DNA of 64,000 nt from Betaproteobacteria bacterium (GTDB lineage: Bacteria; Bdellovibrionota_B; Oligoflexia; Silvanigrellales; Silvanigrellaceae), in assembly GCA_016868315.1 (NCBI GenBank), contig VGHE01000002.1, positions 406,466 through 470,465 on the forward strand, written 5' to 3'. The notes below the pieces were generated by a model that saw only the letters and a list, made by a program, of their open reading frames with translations, was not told the origin of the DNA and made no database searches. Shown here piece by piece: positions 16,769 to 25,334 of this stretch; the first letter of the stretch is position 1, and every line of letters starts with the position of its first letter. The position numbers were made by a program, and so were the translations under genes.

Positions 16769-18730
16769 TCACATGAAGTGGAAAAGCTTTTTGGATTTGT
16801 TGATATTAACGCGTTTGAACGAAGGTCCCTTCCAGTCGAGCTTGAGTCGTTTTCCACTCGATGCCTGAAAATACTCAAGCCTTATTTTTGTATAGCCGTT
16901 CTTGAGTGTCAGAGTTCCAGTTTTTTCTCTGGCAGAGTGGATGCCATCGTTTTGGATCACGCGTATGTCATTCACATAGAGCAGGCTTCCGTCATCTGAA
17001 GTCAAGAAGAATTTGTAATCGCCTGGCGCTTCTATCTTGATGACACCTTCAAAGACTAATGCAAAGTTGTTGTTACGCGGCGCCACCGCAAGAGAGAGGC
17101 TCGAAGTTGTGCCCGCAGAGGTTATCGCCGTCGAACTAAAGTTTGGCAGCTTATTCCACTTTCCTTCGTAATACTGAAAACGCAAACCCTCCACGAGTGA
17201 CGGCGGTGCATCAGGACGAGGTGTTGCAATTCCTAACATTTTGTTGACTGAACCTAAAAGATTCAAATGCCGGGCTCCTGAAACCTTACCCTCGTATCGT
17301 GAGATATAGTCTGCTCCCTGAAGCAATGCAGTCTTGATGTCTTCGAGGGATTTGTTGGGGAAAGAATTCCAAAGTAGCGCGGCCGCACCGGCAACATGGG
17401 GAGCAGCCATGCTTGTACCAGAGAAAATTTGGTACTGATTGCCTGGAACCGTGCTAAGAATGCCACCACCAGGCGCAGCAATATCGACACCATCTGCGTA
17501 GTTGCTGAAGCTACTCAGATCACCACTCTGCTCGCTTGAAGCAACCGAGAGAACGTTAGGGTAAACATTGGTTAAGTAGGCTGGAAAAATTGCCTTTGGC
17601 GCGGATTCATTCCCTGCCGCAGCAACAACAAGAACCCCCTTGCTGCGGGCCAACGAGATGGCCTTTGCGAAAAGAGCAGAAGAAAATTCGGTACCCCAAC
17701 TGTTGGAAAGAATTTTAGCATTGTTGGAAATGGCATAGAGTAGCCCTTGGTAGGCCGCTTCAAAACTTCCGCCGCCAAAGTCATCGAGAATTTTTACCGC
17801 CATGATTTGTGCGTTCCAATTTACTCCTGCAACGCCTTTCGCGTTGTTGCCCTTTGCACCTATGGTTCCTGCACAATGGCTGCCGTGTCCGTTGACATCT
17901 TGGGGTGAATTATCGAGCGAGGCGAAGTTCCAGCCGTGAATATCATCCACAAACCCATTGCCGTCATCGTCAATGTTGTTGCCCGGAATCTCGCCCGTGT
18001 TTTTCCACAGGTTTTCTTTTAAATCGACGTGCTGAAGATCGATTCCGGTATCGATGACCGCAACGGTCACCTGCTTTCCACCCGTACGGCTCTGCCACAC
18101 GTCTGGTGCTTTGATGGCCGACATTCCCCAAAGCTCTGGCATACGCGGGTCGTTGGGAAGTGCAATGGCTCGAATTTGTGCGTTGGGCTCTGCAAAGAGA
18201 ACTCCGGGTGTCCGGTTGAGTTTGGACAAAATGTCCGACAGCTCGTTCGCATCTTTAACATTCACTTCCGTCGTAATGAGGTCGAACGCAGCTTCGGAGG
18301 AATCGATGTCCTTGAGGATCTTTTTAAGCATTTTGAGAGAATGAGGTTTGTTGCGCAAACCTTTCACTGGAATTTCACCGAGTGACACAACGTCTGCAAT
18401 AGGAACGCCATCGGAGAGTTTCTTCACATCGCCTGTTTTCATTTTCAGCGGAAGTGTTCTGTCCCAGTCTTCTCGCACTAAGATGTTGATACTCACACCG
18501 GAAGAACCCGATGGCTTGCTTTTGAAAGCCGATTCGAGGCTCTTGAACGAAACGGACGCCTCGAGGATTGAATCTTCGAGATTCAGCGTATCACTTGTAT
18601 CGCTTGCGAACTGGACATCGGACGTTGGTTTTTGATTTTCATCTTCACTCGCTGCCGGTGCCTTCTTTCTCAAACAGGACGGAAGAGCCGCGGCAAGACT
18701 CAACAGAACAAGCACGCAAACAGCCCTCAT
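16769..18730 (-). CDS. Subtilisin-like (S8) serine protease lipoprotein with C-terminal PA14 domain
   Basis: This 653-residue protein starts at the ATG at 18730, placed 5 nt after GGAGG. The lipoprotein signal ends LPSC (Cys19). An acidic linker and an I9-like propeptide region (to about 195) precede the S8 domain with Asp227 (AVIDTGID), His282 (NGHGSHCAG), oxyanion Asn374 (AAAGNES) and Ser440 (SGTSMAAPHVAG). An Asp-rich insertion (NIDDDGNGFVDD) just after the Asp motif probably binds calcium. The last ~130 residues are a PA14 domain (FALVFEGVIKIEAPGDYKFF, SDDGSLLYVND), a carbohydrate- or adhesion-type module. It is probably an outer-membrane-anchored, calcium-stabilised protease directed to a glycan-bearing surface. 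It is divergent from a LysR gene. Confidence 0.88.
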   Translation of the reverse strand: MRAVCVLVLLSLAAALPSCLRKKAPAASEDENQKPTSDVQFASDTSDTLNLEDSILEASVSFKSLESAFKSKPSGSSGVSINILVREDWDRTLPLKMKTGDVKKLSDGVPIADVVSLGEIPVKGLRNKPHSLKMLKKILKDIDSSEAAFDLITTEVNVKDANELSDILSKLNRTPGVLFAEPNAQIRAIALPNDPRMPELWGMSAIKAPDVWQSRTGGKQVTVAVIDTGIDLQHVDLKENLWKNTGEIPGNNIDDDGNGFVDDIHGWNFASLDNSPQDVNGHGSHCAGTIGAKGNNAKGVAGVNWNAQIMAVKILDDFGGGSFEAAYQGLLYAISNNAKILSNSWGTEFSSALFAKAISLARSKGVLVVAAAGNESAPKAIFPAYLTNVYPNVLSVASSEQSGDLSSFSNYADGVDIAAPGGGILSTVPGNQYQIFSGTSMAAPHVAGAAALLWNSFPNKSLEDIKTALLQGADYISRYEGKVSGARHLNLLGSVNKMLGIATPRPDAPPSLVEGLRFQYYEGKWNKLPNFSSTAITSAGTTSSLSLAVAPRNNNFALVFEGVIKIEAPGDYKFFLTSDDGSLLYVNDIRVIQNDGIHSAREKTGTLTLKNGYTKIRLEYFQASSGKRLKLDWKGPSFKRVNINKSKKLFHFM

Positions 18731-18812
18731 GAAGTCCTCCACAATCGCTCCCGAGTTTTCGTCGGGTGCGCGACAAGACTTGACTCCGTTTTTTGGGGGA
18801 ACCAGCTAATTT

Positions 18813-18818
18813 TATAAT
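18813..18818 (+). promoter_or_regulatory. Possible -10 element in the protease/LysR divergent region
   Basis: TATAAT lies in the 216-bp AT-rich gap between the divergent subtilase and LysR genes. No well-spaced -35 box accompanies it on the plus strand: TTGACT at 18780-18785 is 27 nt away. On the minus strand the same stretch reads TATAAA. Both genes' promoters should lie in this gap, but their exact positions are uncertain. Confidence 0.25.
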
Positions 18819-18946
18819 GTCATGTAATTGCTGAATAAAAAATAAAGTTTGAGATCGAGGCGTCGCTTTTTTCTGAGTTCCACTGGGCTTGCTCGACCAC
18901 ACCTGCGGATTGAAATATACAAGAGCGTATTGATGAGGAGAACCGG

Positions 18947-19897
18947 GTGTCGGATCTGCAGGATATTCATCGTCTCCAGGCTTTTGTCACAGCTGTTGAA
19001 GAAGGGAGCTTTACTGCTGCTGTGAAAAAGTTGCATATCACTCAGCCCGCTTTGTCCGCCCGATTAAAGCTTCTCGAAGAGAGTTTCGAATGCCAGCTGC
19101 TCGAGCGCACGGGGCGCGGTGTGCGCCTGACACCCATGGGTCACCTGGTTTACAAAAACGCTGTCGACATTCTTGGGCGCATGCGGCATCTGGGTCAGGT
19201 CGTTAAGAATCATCTGGAGTTGCGCGATGGTTGGCTGCATTTGGGTGGCGGTGCTACGGCAGTCATGGGTGTTTTCCCGAATGCCATTGCGCACTTTCGC
19301 GTAAAATACCCGAACATCCAGTTCACACTGCATGAACAAGACAGCCGCAGTGTGCTCGACGCCGTACGCAACCAGATGATCGACATTGGTGTGGTGACGC
19401 GCGACCCGGACGCAGCAATGGAGTCGTCCGACGACCTTGATGGTCTGAAAGTCCACGGTGAGATTGTTGATTCGCTCAGAGTGATTGCCAGTCCAAACCA
19501 TCCGCTTGTGTCGGTGGGGGCAGCCCTTGAGCGTGCTGGAAAAAAGCTTTTGCCAATGCATCTGAACAAGCAGCACATGATTTTGTTTGATGAAGGTTCT
19601 GCGGTGCGGGGAATCATTGATTCCGAGTTCAAGCGGCTCTATGTGCACCCGCGTGTTGTGATGACCCTCCGATCAACCCAAAGTATGGTACGGATGGTTG
19701 AGAAAAACATTGGCTTATCTATTGTCAGTCACTTATCTCTCAACGAAGAAGATCGCGTGCGCTCGCTTTCTGTGGATGGCCTTCACATGACCCGCAAACT
19801 CGTTCTTATTTCTTCGGCCGAGCGGACTTTGCCCCCGGCTGCGGTCGCTTTTCTGGAAGTGCTGATGGGTAGTGTCGCAGTGAATTCTGCGCCATAG
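18947..19897 (+). CDS. LysR-family transcriptional regulator
   Basis: This 316-residue protein starts at a GTG with AGGAG 6 nt upstream. The N-terminal winged helix-turn-helix (about 5-65) is the classic LysR form: LQAFVTAVEEGSFTAAVKKL, then ITQPALSARLKLLEE and LLERTGRGVRLTPMG. A periplasmic-binding-protein-like effector domain follows (about 92-300). The inducer cannot be told from sequence. LysR regulators often control the divergent neighbour, here the subtilase-PA14 lipoprotein, through a shared intergenic region of 216 bp. The last 92 bp overlap the convergent gene ending at 19806. Confidence 0.9.
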   Translation: MSDLQDIHRLQAFVTAVEEGSFTAAVKKLHITQPALSARLKLLEESFECQLLERTGRGVRLTPMGHLVYKNAVDILGRMRHLGQVVKNHLELRDGWLHLGGGATAVMGVFPNAIAHFRVKYPNIQFTLHEQDSRSVLDAVRNQMIDIGVVTRDPDAAMESSDDLDGLKVHGEIVDSLRVIASPNHPLVSVGAALERAGKKLLPMHLNKQHMILFDEGSAVRGIIDSEFKRLYVHPRVVMTLRSTQSMVRMVEKNIGLSIVSHLSLNEEDRVRSLSVDGLHMTRKLVLISSAERTLPPAAVAFLEVLMGSVAVNSAP

Positions 19898-20339
19898 CAA
19901 CCATCTCCAAAATTTCCAGACGCATCTTCCAAAGTCGTTGCAAACGCATAACTTCGACGCGCAATTCATCCATCGGATGAATGCGGCCATCTTCCAGCGA
20001 CTCTGCCCCCAATAACTGTCGCTTTGTTTCCTGCTCGGAGGTGAATCGCAGCAGCGACCTCTCCAGTTGGCGCAGCTGCCCAAGGTGATCGACAGCATCA
20101 GAAACCAGTGCATGCACCTCCTGCCGGCCTTGGTCGGCCAACAGACGAAGAATGTCTTTAGGCTTAAAGGCTGCAGGTTCGGTTTTGCGGATCTCTTGCA
20201 GGCTCAGCGTGAGGAGGGAAGAATCCTGCTCTACAGAGAACGTGTCGGCACCGCGAGACCGTGAACCCGGCAACGAAGAGGTGGAGCGTCGAAAGCTCAC
20301 ACCGCGGATCCGATTACGGGTAAAGGTGCGCATCGACAC
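19806..20339 (-). CDS. Hypothetical protein, cytoplasmic, helical
   Basis: This 177-residue protein has no signal peptide. It starts at a GTG at 20339 (GGAG 7 nt upstream) 10 nt after the stop of the DUF4175-like gene. An ATG at 20333 is nearly as good. A basic, Ser-rich N-terminus precedes a Leu/Glu/Arg-rich helical body (LRLLADQGRQEVHALVSDAV, LGQLRQLERSLLRF, ELRVEVMRLQRLWKM) that could form a coiled coil, and a Pro/Lys-rich tail. The 3' end lies inside the LysR gene on the other strand. No family is recognised. Its position suggests it is the third gene of the exonuclease/DUF4175 operon. Confidence 0.55.
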   Translation of the reverse strand: MSMRTFTRNRIRGVSFRRSTSSLPGSRSRGADTFSVEQDSSLLTLSLQEIRKTEPAAFKPKDILRLLADQGRQEVHALVSDAVDHLGQLRQLERSLLRFTSEQETKRQLLGAESLEDGRIHPMDELRVEVMRLQRLWKMRLEILEMVAMAQNSLRHYPSALPEKRPQPGAKSARPKK

Positions 20340-20349
20340 TTCGCTTCTC

Positions 20350-22506
20350 CTAGCGCAAACGTGATTCGAGATAGCGGATGGCGGGTGAATCGGCAGATTC
20401 ACCGGATGCACGTAGGCGAGCGATCTCTTCAAGGATCTGCCTGCGCCAACCCATGTCGAGTTGACCCTGTGCTGCAATAGCTTCTTGTGTGCTGCGGAAG
20501 TTCTGGCCGTCTTGTTCCTGCTGAGATTGGCGTTCAGCTTCCTCTTCGTCCTGCAGTGCTGCTAAAGCACGAACAATTCCATCTTGGGCGCTCTCGATTC
20601 CGCTGCTCATTTGGTCTTGGTTCTCACTTTGTGCACCTTGACGTGCCTGCTGGTTGCCCTTCTGTGCATCCCGTGCGGCCTCCTGAAACTCCTCGGAGAT
20701 TTGGGGTAGGGAGTCGAGATCTTGTTGTGAGTTGTCGAGCGATTTTCGCGCCGCTTGGTTTTCTTGGCGCGCGTTCTGGAGTTCCCGGTCGGCACGCGTC
20801 AGTTTTTCGCGAGCTTCACGCATTGCGCGTTGGCGTGCTGCTTGGAGCATGGCCAAAACACTTCCAAGCTGCTTCTGCGCATGATCGAGCGCAGCTTGGG
20901 ATTTGTTGATCGACTCGTTGAGTTTTTGATCCTTCAAGTTACGTTCAAGGTCTTTGAGGTTCTCGGGCGTGCGGTCGAGCTTTAAGGCGTCGAGAGCAGC
21001 TTGTTTCTCCTGGAGGGTCAGCCCAGAAGTTTGCTTTTCAACCAGCGCACCGAGTTGTTTTTTCAAAGCCTCTGCAGCACCTCGGAGTTCAGTGGTGTCC
21101 TTACTGAGTTGAGGAAGCTCTTCTTCTTTGGAGCGCTGTACGGAAAATTTCAGATTTTGCAGGCGCGCAAGCAGATTCTGAACTTGACTCGCTGTTTGTT
21201 CACGTTTCAAGCGCTCAAGCAGGTTTTTGATCTTTTGCTCGGTGTCACGTGCTGCTTTGTCTTTGGGGGCATTGATTTTATCTGCGCTTGCATTGATTTT
21301 TTCCATTTGCCGCGCAGCAAGACTTTGAGCACCCATCTGTTGCGCTGCGTCGGCGGCCTTTGCAAGCTCCGCGTTCAGCTTTTCTTTTAGTTCTTGTGTG
21401 GACTGGTTTTGGTTCTGGAGTGTCTGCAGTGACTTTTCGAGCGATTGAATCAGGTTCTGCCGGATACTTTCGCGCGTGATAATGTCGAATTTGAGTTCCT
21501 CCGACTCACCGAAAATTCCTTCAGCAACCGTTTTTGCAACAGCCTTGATGTAGAGGGTATCCTTGGGGGCAAAGGGGATGCCTTGAGTGTTGAAGTTGAG
21601 GTTGTCGCCGTTGAAGTTCTGTTCGTTGGCATTGGCAAATTCGGCAACAGGTTTGACCATCCGATATCCAGACTGGGTGCGCACATGGAATTCGACGCTT
21701 GCAAGAGGAATCTTTGAGCGGGCTTTGACGTTGAGAGGAATCAGACCCGCCTGACGCGGTTCAGTGTTCTCTTTTGCGAGTTCGACAATTGGGCGCGGCT
21801 GAGGTGTGATTTTTAGAATTTGACGCGCGTACTCTTTGCCGTTTTTTAGGATTTCGAGGGTGACGACATTGTCGGTTTGAGGGGAGAGAGACAGCTCTTG
21901 CAGTATCACCTTTGCGCTGTGACCAAAATTCGCTGAGCTCGGGATGGGTGCTGTGATTCGGGTTGTAGCTGGTGCTTGTGGAACAAGGTTAACCTGCCAC
22001 TGGGTTTTACTTTTTCGATAGCGAAACTGAACCGACACATAGGAGTCCAAATCCACCTCAAGCGTTTCACTTCTCTGGTTTGTAAGTTGAAATTCCTTTG
22101 GATCAGCGTCGGTATAGCTTGGAAACTCGATTCGTAAATGTACCTGTTCTGTGCGCAGGGATTGTTCGAGCCACGTGAATCCACGCATGACCTGAGGTGC
22201 GAGGGGCGGGACAACAGCACCGAGCCAAATAATAAGAAAAACAGCAGCAGCAGTGTTTCTTTGCGTGCGCAATTTCTCTGGCCGAACACCAAATGTTTGC
22301 AGATTCAAAGCCAGGCGTTCCTGGCCAAGACTCTTCTCTCTTTGCCATGCGTCGAGAAAAAAACGGTGCCATGCTGCAGCGAGCAGCAGGCCAAGCAATG
22401 CACCGAGTATGAGAGAGTCATTGCGTCCGGAAGAGGAAACAGCAGCGGCCGTGACACACACAAAGACGACTGACCAGAGCACTGAATTGAGTTGGGCAGG
22501 AGTCAC
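20350..22506 (-). CDS. DUF4175-like membrane-anchored coiled-coil protein
   Basis: This 718-residue protein starts at a GTG (GGAG 9 nt upstream). Two membrane segments lie near residues 8-48 and a third near 85-104, followed by a beta-rich exported region (about 115-330) with Ig-like sequence. A very long Gln/Ala/Glu/Lys-rich coiled-coil region fills about 340-640, and the tail is Gln-rich. The arrangement resembles DUF4175/TIGR02302-type proteins, which have no firmly assigned function. A structural role across the periplasm is a reasonable inference. It is preceded 22 bp upstream by the exonuclease gene and followed 10 bp later by a small helical protein gene, both on the same strand. Confidence 0.72.
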   Translation of the reverse strand: MTPAQLNSVLWSVVFVCVTAAAVSSSGRNDSLILGALLGLLLAAAWHRFFLDAWQREKSLGQERLALNLQTFGVRPEKLRTQRNTAAAVFLIIWLGAVVPPLAPQVMRGFTWLEQSLRTEQVHLRIEFPSYTDADPKEFQLTNQRSETLEVDLDSYVSVQFRYRKSKTQWQVNLVPQAPATTRITAPIPSSANFGHSAKVILQELSLSPQTDNVVTLEILKNGKEYARQILKITPQPRPIVELAKENTEPRQAGLIPLNVKARSKIPLASVEFHVRTQSGYRMVKPVAEFANANEQNFNGDNLNFNTQGIPFAPKDTLYIKAVAKTVAEGIFGESEELKFDIITRESIRQNLIQSLEKSLQTLQNQNQSTQELKEKLNAELAKAADAAQQMGAQSLAARQMEKINASADKINAPKDKAARDTEQKIKNLLERLKREQTASQVQNLLARLQNLKFSVQRSKEEELPQLSKDTTELRGAAEALKKQLGALVEKQTSGLTLQEKQAALDALKLDRTPENLKDLERNLKDQKLNESINKSQAALDHAQKQLGSVLAMLQAARQRAMREAREKLTRADRELQNARQENQAARKSLDNSQQDLDSLPQISEEFQEAARDAQKGNQQARQGAQSENQDQMSSGIESAQDGIVRALAALQDEEEAERQSQQEQDGQNFRSTQEAIAAQGQLDMGWRRQILEEIARLRASGESADSPAIRYLESRLR

Positions 22507-22528
22507 GTCACAATTCTCCGAGTTTTTT

Positions 22529-23212
22529 TTAAAGCTGATTCATGGGCTCCTGGTAAGGCTGGAGATCACCCAAAGTCTGAAGTTCAGGGTGCTCACGCAG
22601 CATGTTCCAGAGCACTTCGGCCGTAACAAGAATATCTCCGATAGACCTGTGGCGCGACTCGAACGTCAGATTATAGTGCTGTGCCAGCGTATCGAGGTTC
22701 TTGCGTTCTGATTGCACGAGCGCTCGAGCCATTTTGAGGCTGCAAATGACGTGATAATTGCAACTCATCCCCAGGCGTGCACTTTCGTGCAGCATGATGC
22801 CGCAGTCGAATTCTGCATTGTGGGCAACTCCCACACAGCCGCGGAAAAATTCATGGAAATTGTAAAAGACATCTTGAAGTCGGGGAGCATTGACCAGCAT
22901 TTCGTCGTTGATACCGGTCAGACCGAATGTTTCCGGCGGTAGTTTTTGTCCGGGATTAACCAGAGTTGAAAAACGGTCGACCTCCTTGCTGTTACGATAT
23001 TTAATGGCTCCGATTTCAATGATGCGCGCGGTCTTTACGTTGAGTCCTGTGGTTTCAAAGTCGAAAACAACAATCGGCAAGCTAGCGATGGTTTCATGCG
23101 GTGAGAAAGTGGAGCCGCTCACGCCACCCATAATGGCCAGGGTTTCAAACTGATTCTTGGTGCGACCAGAGAGCAACTGATGAAAGATGCTGTTTGGAAA
23201 AGCTGACGCCAT
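22529..23212 (-). CDS. DnaQ-like 3'-5' exonuclease (DNA polymerase III epsilon type)
   Basis: This 227-residue protein contains all three DEDDh exonuclease motifs: ExoI VFDFETTG (D51, E53), ExoII HNAEFD (D136) and ExoIII HRSIGD (H188, D193). It should remove 3' nucleotides from DNA, or act on RNA in the RNase T-like branch. The ~40-residue N-terminal extension is not part of the fold. No clamp-binding motif stands out at the C-terminus, so it may be a stand-alone proofreading or repair nuclease rather than the replicative epsilon subunit. The ATG has GGAG upstream. Promoter-like TTGCAA and TATCAT (19-nt spacing) lie upstream on this strand. Confidence 0.88.
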   Translation of the reverse strand: MASAFPNSIFHQLLSGRTKNQFETLAIMGGVSGSTFSPHETIASLPIVVFDFETTGLNVKTARIIEIGAIKYRNSKEVDRFSTLVNPGQKLPPETFGLTGINDEMLVNAPRLQDVFYNFHEFFRGCVGVAHNAEFDCGIMLHESARLGMSCNYHVICSLKMARALVQSERKNLDTLAQHYNLTFESRHRSIGDILVTAEVLWNMLREHPELQTLGDLQPYQEPMNQL

Positions 23213-23278
23213 AGTTGAAAGCTCCTTTGCTCACTCCATTAGCACGGATTCTTATGATAAAAAAACCCGCTCTCAGGC

Positions 23279-23307
23279 TTGCAAAGGGAATTTCAGAAAT
23301 GTAAAGA
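23279..23307 (+). promoter_or_regulatory. Candidate promoter of tRNA-Ala
   Basis: TTGCAA (23279-23284) and TAAAGA (23302-23307) are 17 nt apart, the optimal sigma-70 spacing. They would start transcription near 23314, about 12 nt before the tRNA. The -10 match is weak. TTGCAA is self-complementary and could also serve the divergent exonuclease gene. Confidence 0.3.
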
Positions 23308-23325
23308 CCCCTGCTGTAAAGACAG

Positions 23326-23401
23326 GGGCGGTTAGCTCAGTTGGGAGAGCGCAGCAATGGCATTGCTGAGGTCGTCGGTTCGATCCCGATACCGTCCACC
23401 A
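23326..23401 (+). tRNA. tRNA-Ala (anticodon GGC)
   Basis: The 76-nt gene folds as a standard cloverleaf. The acceptor stem is GGGCGGT / ACCGTCC (one G-U pair), the D arm GCTC/GAGC, the anticodon stem CAGCA/TGCTG with loop ATGGCAT (anticodon GGC at 23359-23361), and the T arm GTCGG/CCGAT with TTCGATC. The discriminator is A and the 3' CCA is encoded. It reads GCC codons. A hairpin-forming sequence (CCCCTG...CAGGGG, 23308-23328) overlaps the first bases of the tRNA in the precursor. Confidence 0.97.
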
Positions 23402-23414
23402 CTCCTTCTGCCGG

Positions 23415-24527
23415 TCAAGGCAGTCGGTACAATTTCCTCGCATTCAAACTCATCACAGCTCTAGCTTCATCCAGGTTGAAGCCAACGCGTTCCATGCTCT
23501 TGAGGGTCAGTTTGACGTATTGAGCGACTGCACCCGGCTGCCCCGAGGCGTCGGAGCCATAGAGTGTCCGGCTCAGGAGTTTTTTTGCCTTCAGGTTGCG
23601 CAAAGCTGCATCCATAAACTTGCCTTCAGGGTCGTAGTTGGCCAGTCCGAAAGCGCTGATTTCGAGATAGACGTTGGGGTAGGTGAGGGCAAGGCGGTAC
23701 ACGTCGTCGGTAAAGTCGAAGCCCTCGCGGTTGAAGTCAAAACCCATGTGTCCAAGCACGAACGGGACATCAGGATGGCGTGCGATAGTGGCTTCAAGCG
23801 CAAGCGGCGAGCTACTGCGCAGGAACTTCTTTCTTTCCTCGTCGGTCTTAAAGTCGCTCATTTTGCGCAGCGGTGAGCTTCCAATGTGGTGGTAGACGGG
23901 GACGGCGAATTCGCGCGCGACTTCGTAAATTCCTTCGTAGCGCTCATCGTCTATTGGCAATTCATTGTGAACAAATGCGAGCTTAATGCCCTTCATGCCA
24001 GGGTGCTTGAGCGAGCGGCGCAATTCGAGCAGTTCGTATTCAGCCGTAGAATCGAAATTATGAACATTCACGCTCGCCATGCCAAAGAAATACCAAAGTT
24101 CGCCGTTCGGGCCACGATTGCGGCTGTCACTCAACATGGATTCGATCGAGGCGTTGTCAACGGTTCCCCACGTGAGGGGCGCGTAAACCGACATTAGGCC
24201 GCACATGCTGAGTCCGGCGTTGAGACATTCCCGCTTTACCCCGAAAAATGGGGTGTAGGGCTTGAGAACCAAGTTGGCCATGGCCTCCAGGCTCCAGTCT
24301 TTGAAATTGCGCGGGAGCCAGTTGGGGAGGGTTTTGTACAGAAATTCTTTTCCGAGTGGTCCCATGGTTTTCGCGTCACCCACATGCTGGTGAACGTCGA
24401 TGACCTCCACCTTTTCGCCCTTGTAGGTCGGCTCTTTGAAAGCAGCGTAGGACGTGGCTGGGGCAAGAAATGATGAGCCAAGAAGCAGAAGAAGCGTCGA
24501 GGAGCGGGCAGCGCGTGTCAGAATCAT
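23415..24527 (-). CDS. Exported amidohydrolase-family protein (TIM barrel)
   Basis: From the ATG at 24527 (AGAAGGAAG about 10 nt upstream) this 370-residue protein starts with a Sec signal peptide ending SYA-A. The mature part is an amidohydrolase-2-type metal-dependent barrel. It shows VIDVHQHVGD (H46 and H48, the strand-1 HxH), the strand-5 region AVPVYHHIG, VLGHMGFDF for the strand-6 histidine and LYGSDASGQPG for the terminal aspartate. An Asn/Arg-rich middle region differs from well-known decarboxylases. Hydrolysis or decarboxylation of a small exported or imported carboxylic compound is possible, but the substrate is not predictable. It lies 13 bp past the tRNA on the opposite strand. 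Confidence 0.75.
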   Translation of the reverse strand: MILTRAARSSTLLLLLGSSFLAPATSYAAFKEPTYKGEKVEVIDVHQHVGDAKTMGPLGKEFLYKTLPNWLPRNFKDWSLEAMANLVLKPYTPFFGVKRECLNAGLSMCGLMSVYAPLTWGTVDNASIESMLSDSRNRGPNGELWYFFGMASVNVHNFDSTAEYELLELRRSLKHPGMKGIKLAFVHNELPIDDERYEGIYEVAREFAVPVYHHIGSSPLRKMSDFKTDEERKKFLRSSSPLALEATIARHPDVPFVLGHMGFDFNREGFDFTDDVYRLALTYPNVYLEISAFGLANYDPEGKFMDAALRNLKAKKLLSRTLYGSDASGQPGAVAQYVKLTLKSMERVGFNLDEARAVMSLNARKLYRLP

Positions 24528-24634
24528 AGTCAAATGGCTTCCTTCTGAAGGGTTGCCGGCGTGGTAGAGTAGAACGGGTGCAACGTCAATGAATTCCTCG
24601 CGTGGATTCCTTTTCGTCTGGAATTGGGGCTCGA

Positions 24635-25321
24635 ATGTTACTGAAAAATCATGCATTTTTGCTTAGTCTTGGTCTTTTTGGTGTGGTTTTGGGGCTCTCT
24701 CCGAGCAGCGCCGCTGCACAGTCTCCAGGTCCGCGCGAAAAGGCATCTGAGGGCCAACAGTCCCCTGCCGCAGGTAATGAGCCCGCAGATTCACCTGATT
24801 CCGCCGACGACGCAGAAGATATTGATGAACGCTTTTCAACCGAAGGTTATGTTGGGGGCTATGTTGCACTTCTGCAGCACACCGTTCCCACAATTGGTCT
24901 GACTGCCTCTATGTACCTCGACGATGGTTTCCGCTTCGGAGCCGATATTTCGCGTGGTTCATCGAAGCTTCTCTACGGAGCGTTCGTCACACAAGGAGCA
25001 TCGGTGTGGGGTGCTTGGGAGCTGGGGAGCAGGTTTTGGTTAAAAGGTGGAATGGGCTACTCCAGTCTCGAAAAGCCTACCACACAAGAACCGTTGTCTT
25101 ATCTCCTGAAAGGAAAAGACAGCTCGGCTGAGAAGCAGGAAGATAAGAGCGACACGCTGGGAGTGGATGTTTCATTTGGCCAGCTTTGGTCGTTTCCGAA
25201 ATATTCGGTGTCGGTGGACTACCTGGGCTTCACAATTCCATTGTTGCGCCTCACAGGACCAAAAATGCCGCTGTACTCATTGCACGCGGCACGCTTGGAA
25301 CTGCTTTATAATCTTGAGTGA
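24635..25321 (+). CDS. Secreted protein, possible small outer-membrane beta-barrel
   Basis: This 228-residue product starts at the ATG at 24635 (GGGG upstream). A GTG at 24602 would only add residues ahead of the signal peptide. The signal ends PSSAAA-Q. A disordered Pro/Asp/Glu/Ser-rich segment (about 30-70) precedes a region of alternating strands: GYVGGYVALLQH, TIGLTASMYLDDGFRFGADISRG, YGAFVTQGASVWGAWELGSRFWLKGG and ARLELLYNLE at the C-terminus. These amphipathic strands with aromatic girdles suggest an outer-membrane barrel, although the last residue is Glu, not aromatic. No family is recognised. It is convergent with the DUF2141 gene. Confidence 0.6.
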   Translation: MLLKNHAFLLSLGLFGVVLGLSPSSAAAQSPGPREKASEGQQSPAAGNEPADSPDSADDAEDIDERFSTEGYVGGYVALLQHTVPTIGLTASMYLDDGFRFGADISRGSSKLLYGAFVTQGASVWGAWELGSRFWLKGGMGYSSLEKPTTQEPLSYLLKGKDSSAEKQEDKSDTLGVDVSFGQLWSFPKYSVSVDYLGFTIPLLRLTGPKMPLYSLHAARLELLYNLE

Positions 25322-25334
25322 TACGGGTAGACGC

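Noticed and set aside
23308-23328. Hairpin before the tRNA as a terminator of an upstream gene
   Set aside because: There is no T run after it, the neighbouring gene runs the other way, and it overlaps the tRNA 5' end.
5447-23401. Functional link between the RqcH-like gene and the tRNA-Ala gene (alanine tailing)
   Set aside because: They are 16 kb apart in different operons, and a single Ala tRNA is needed for normal translation anyway. No sequence evidence connects them.
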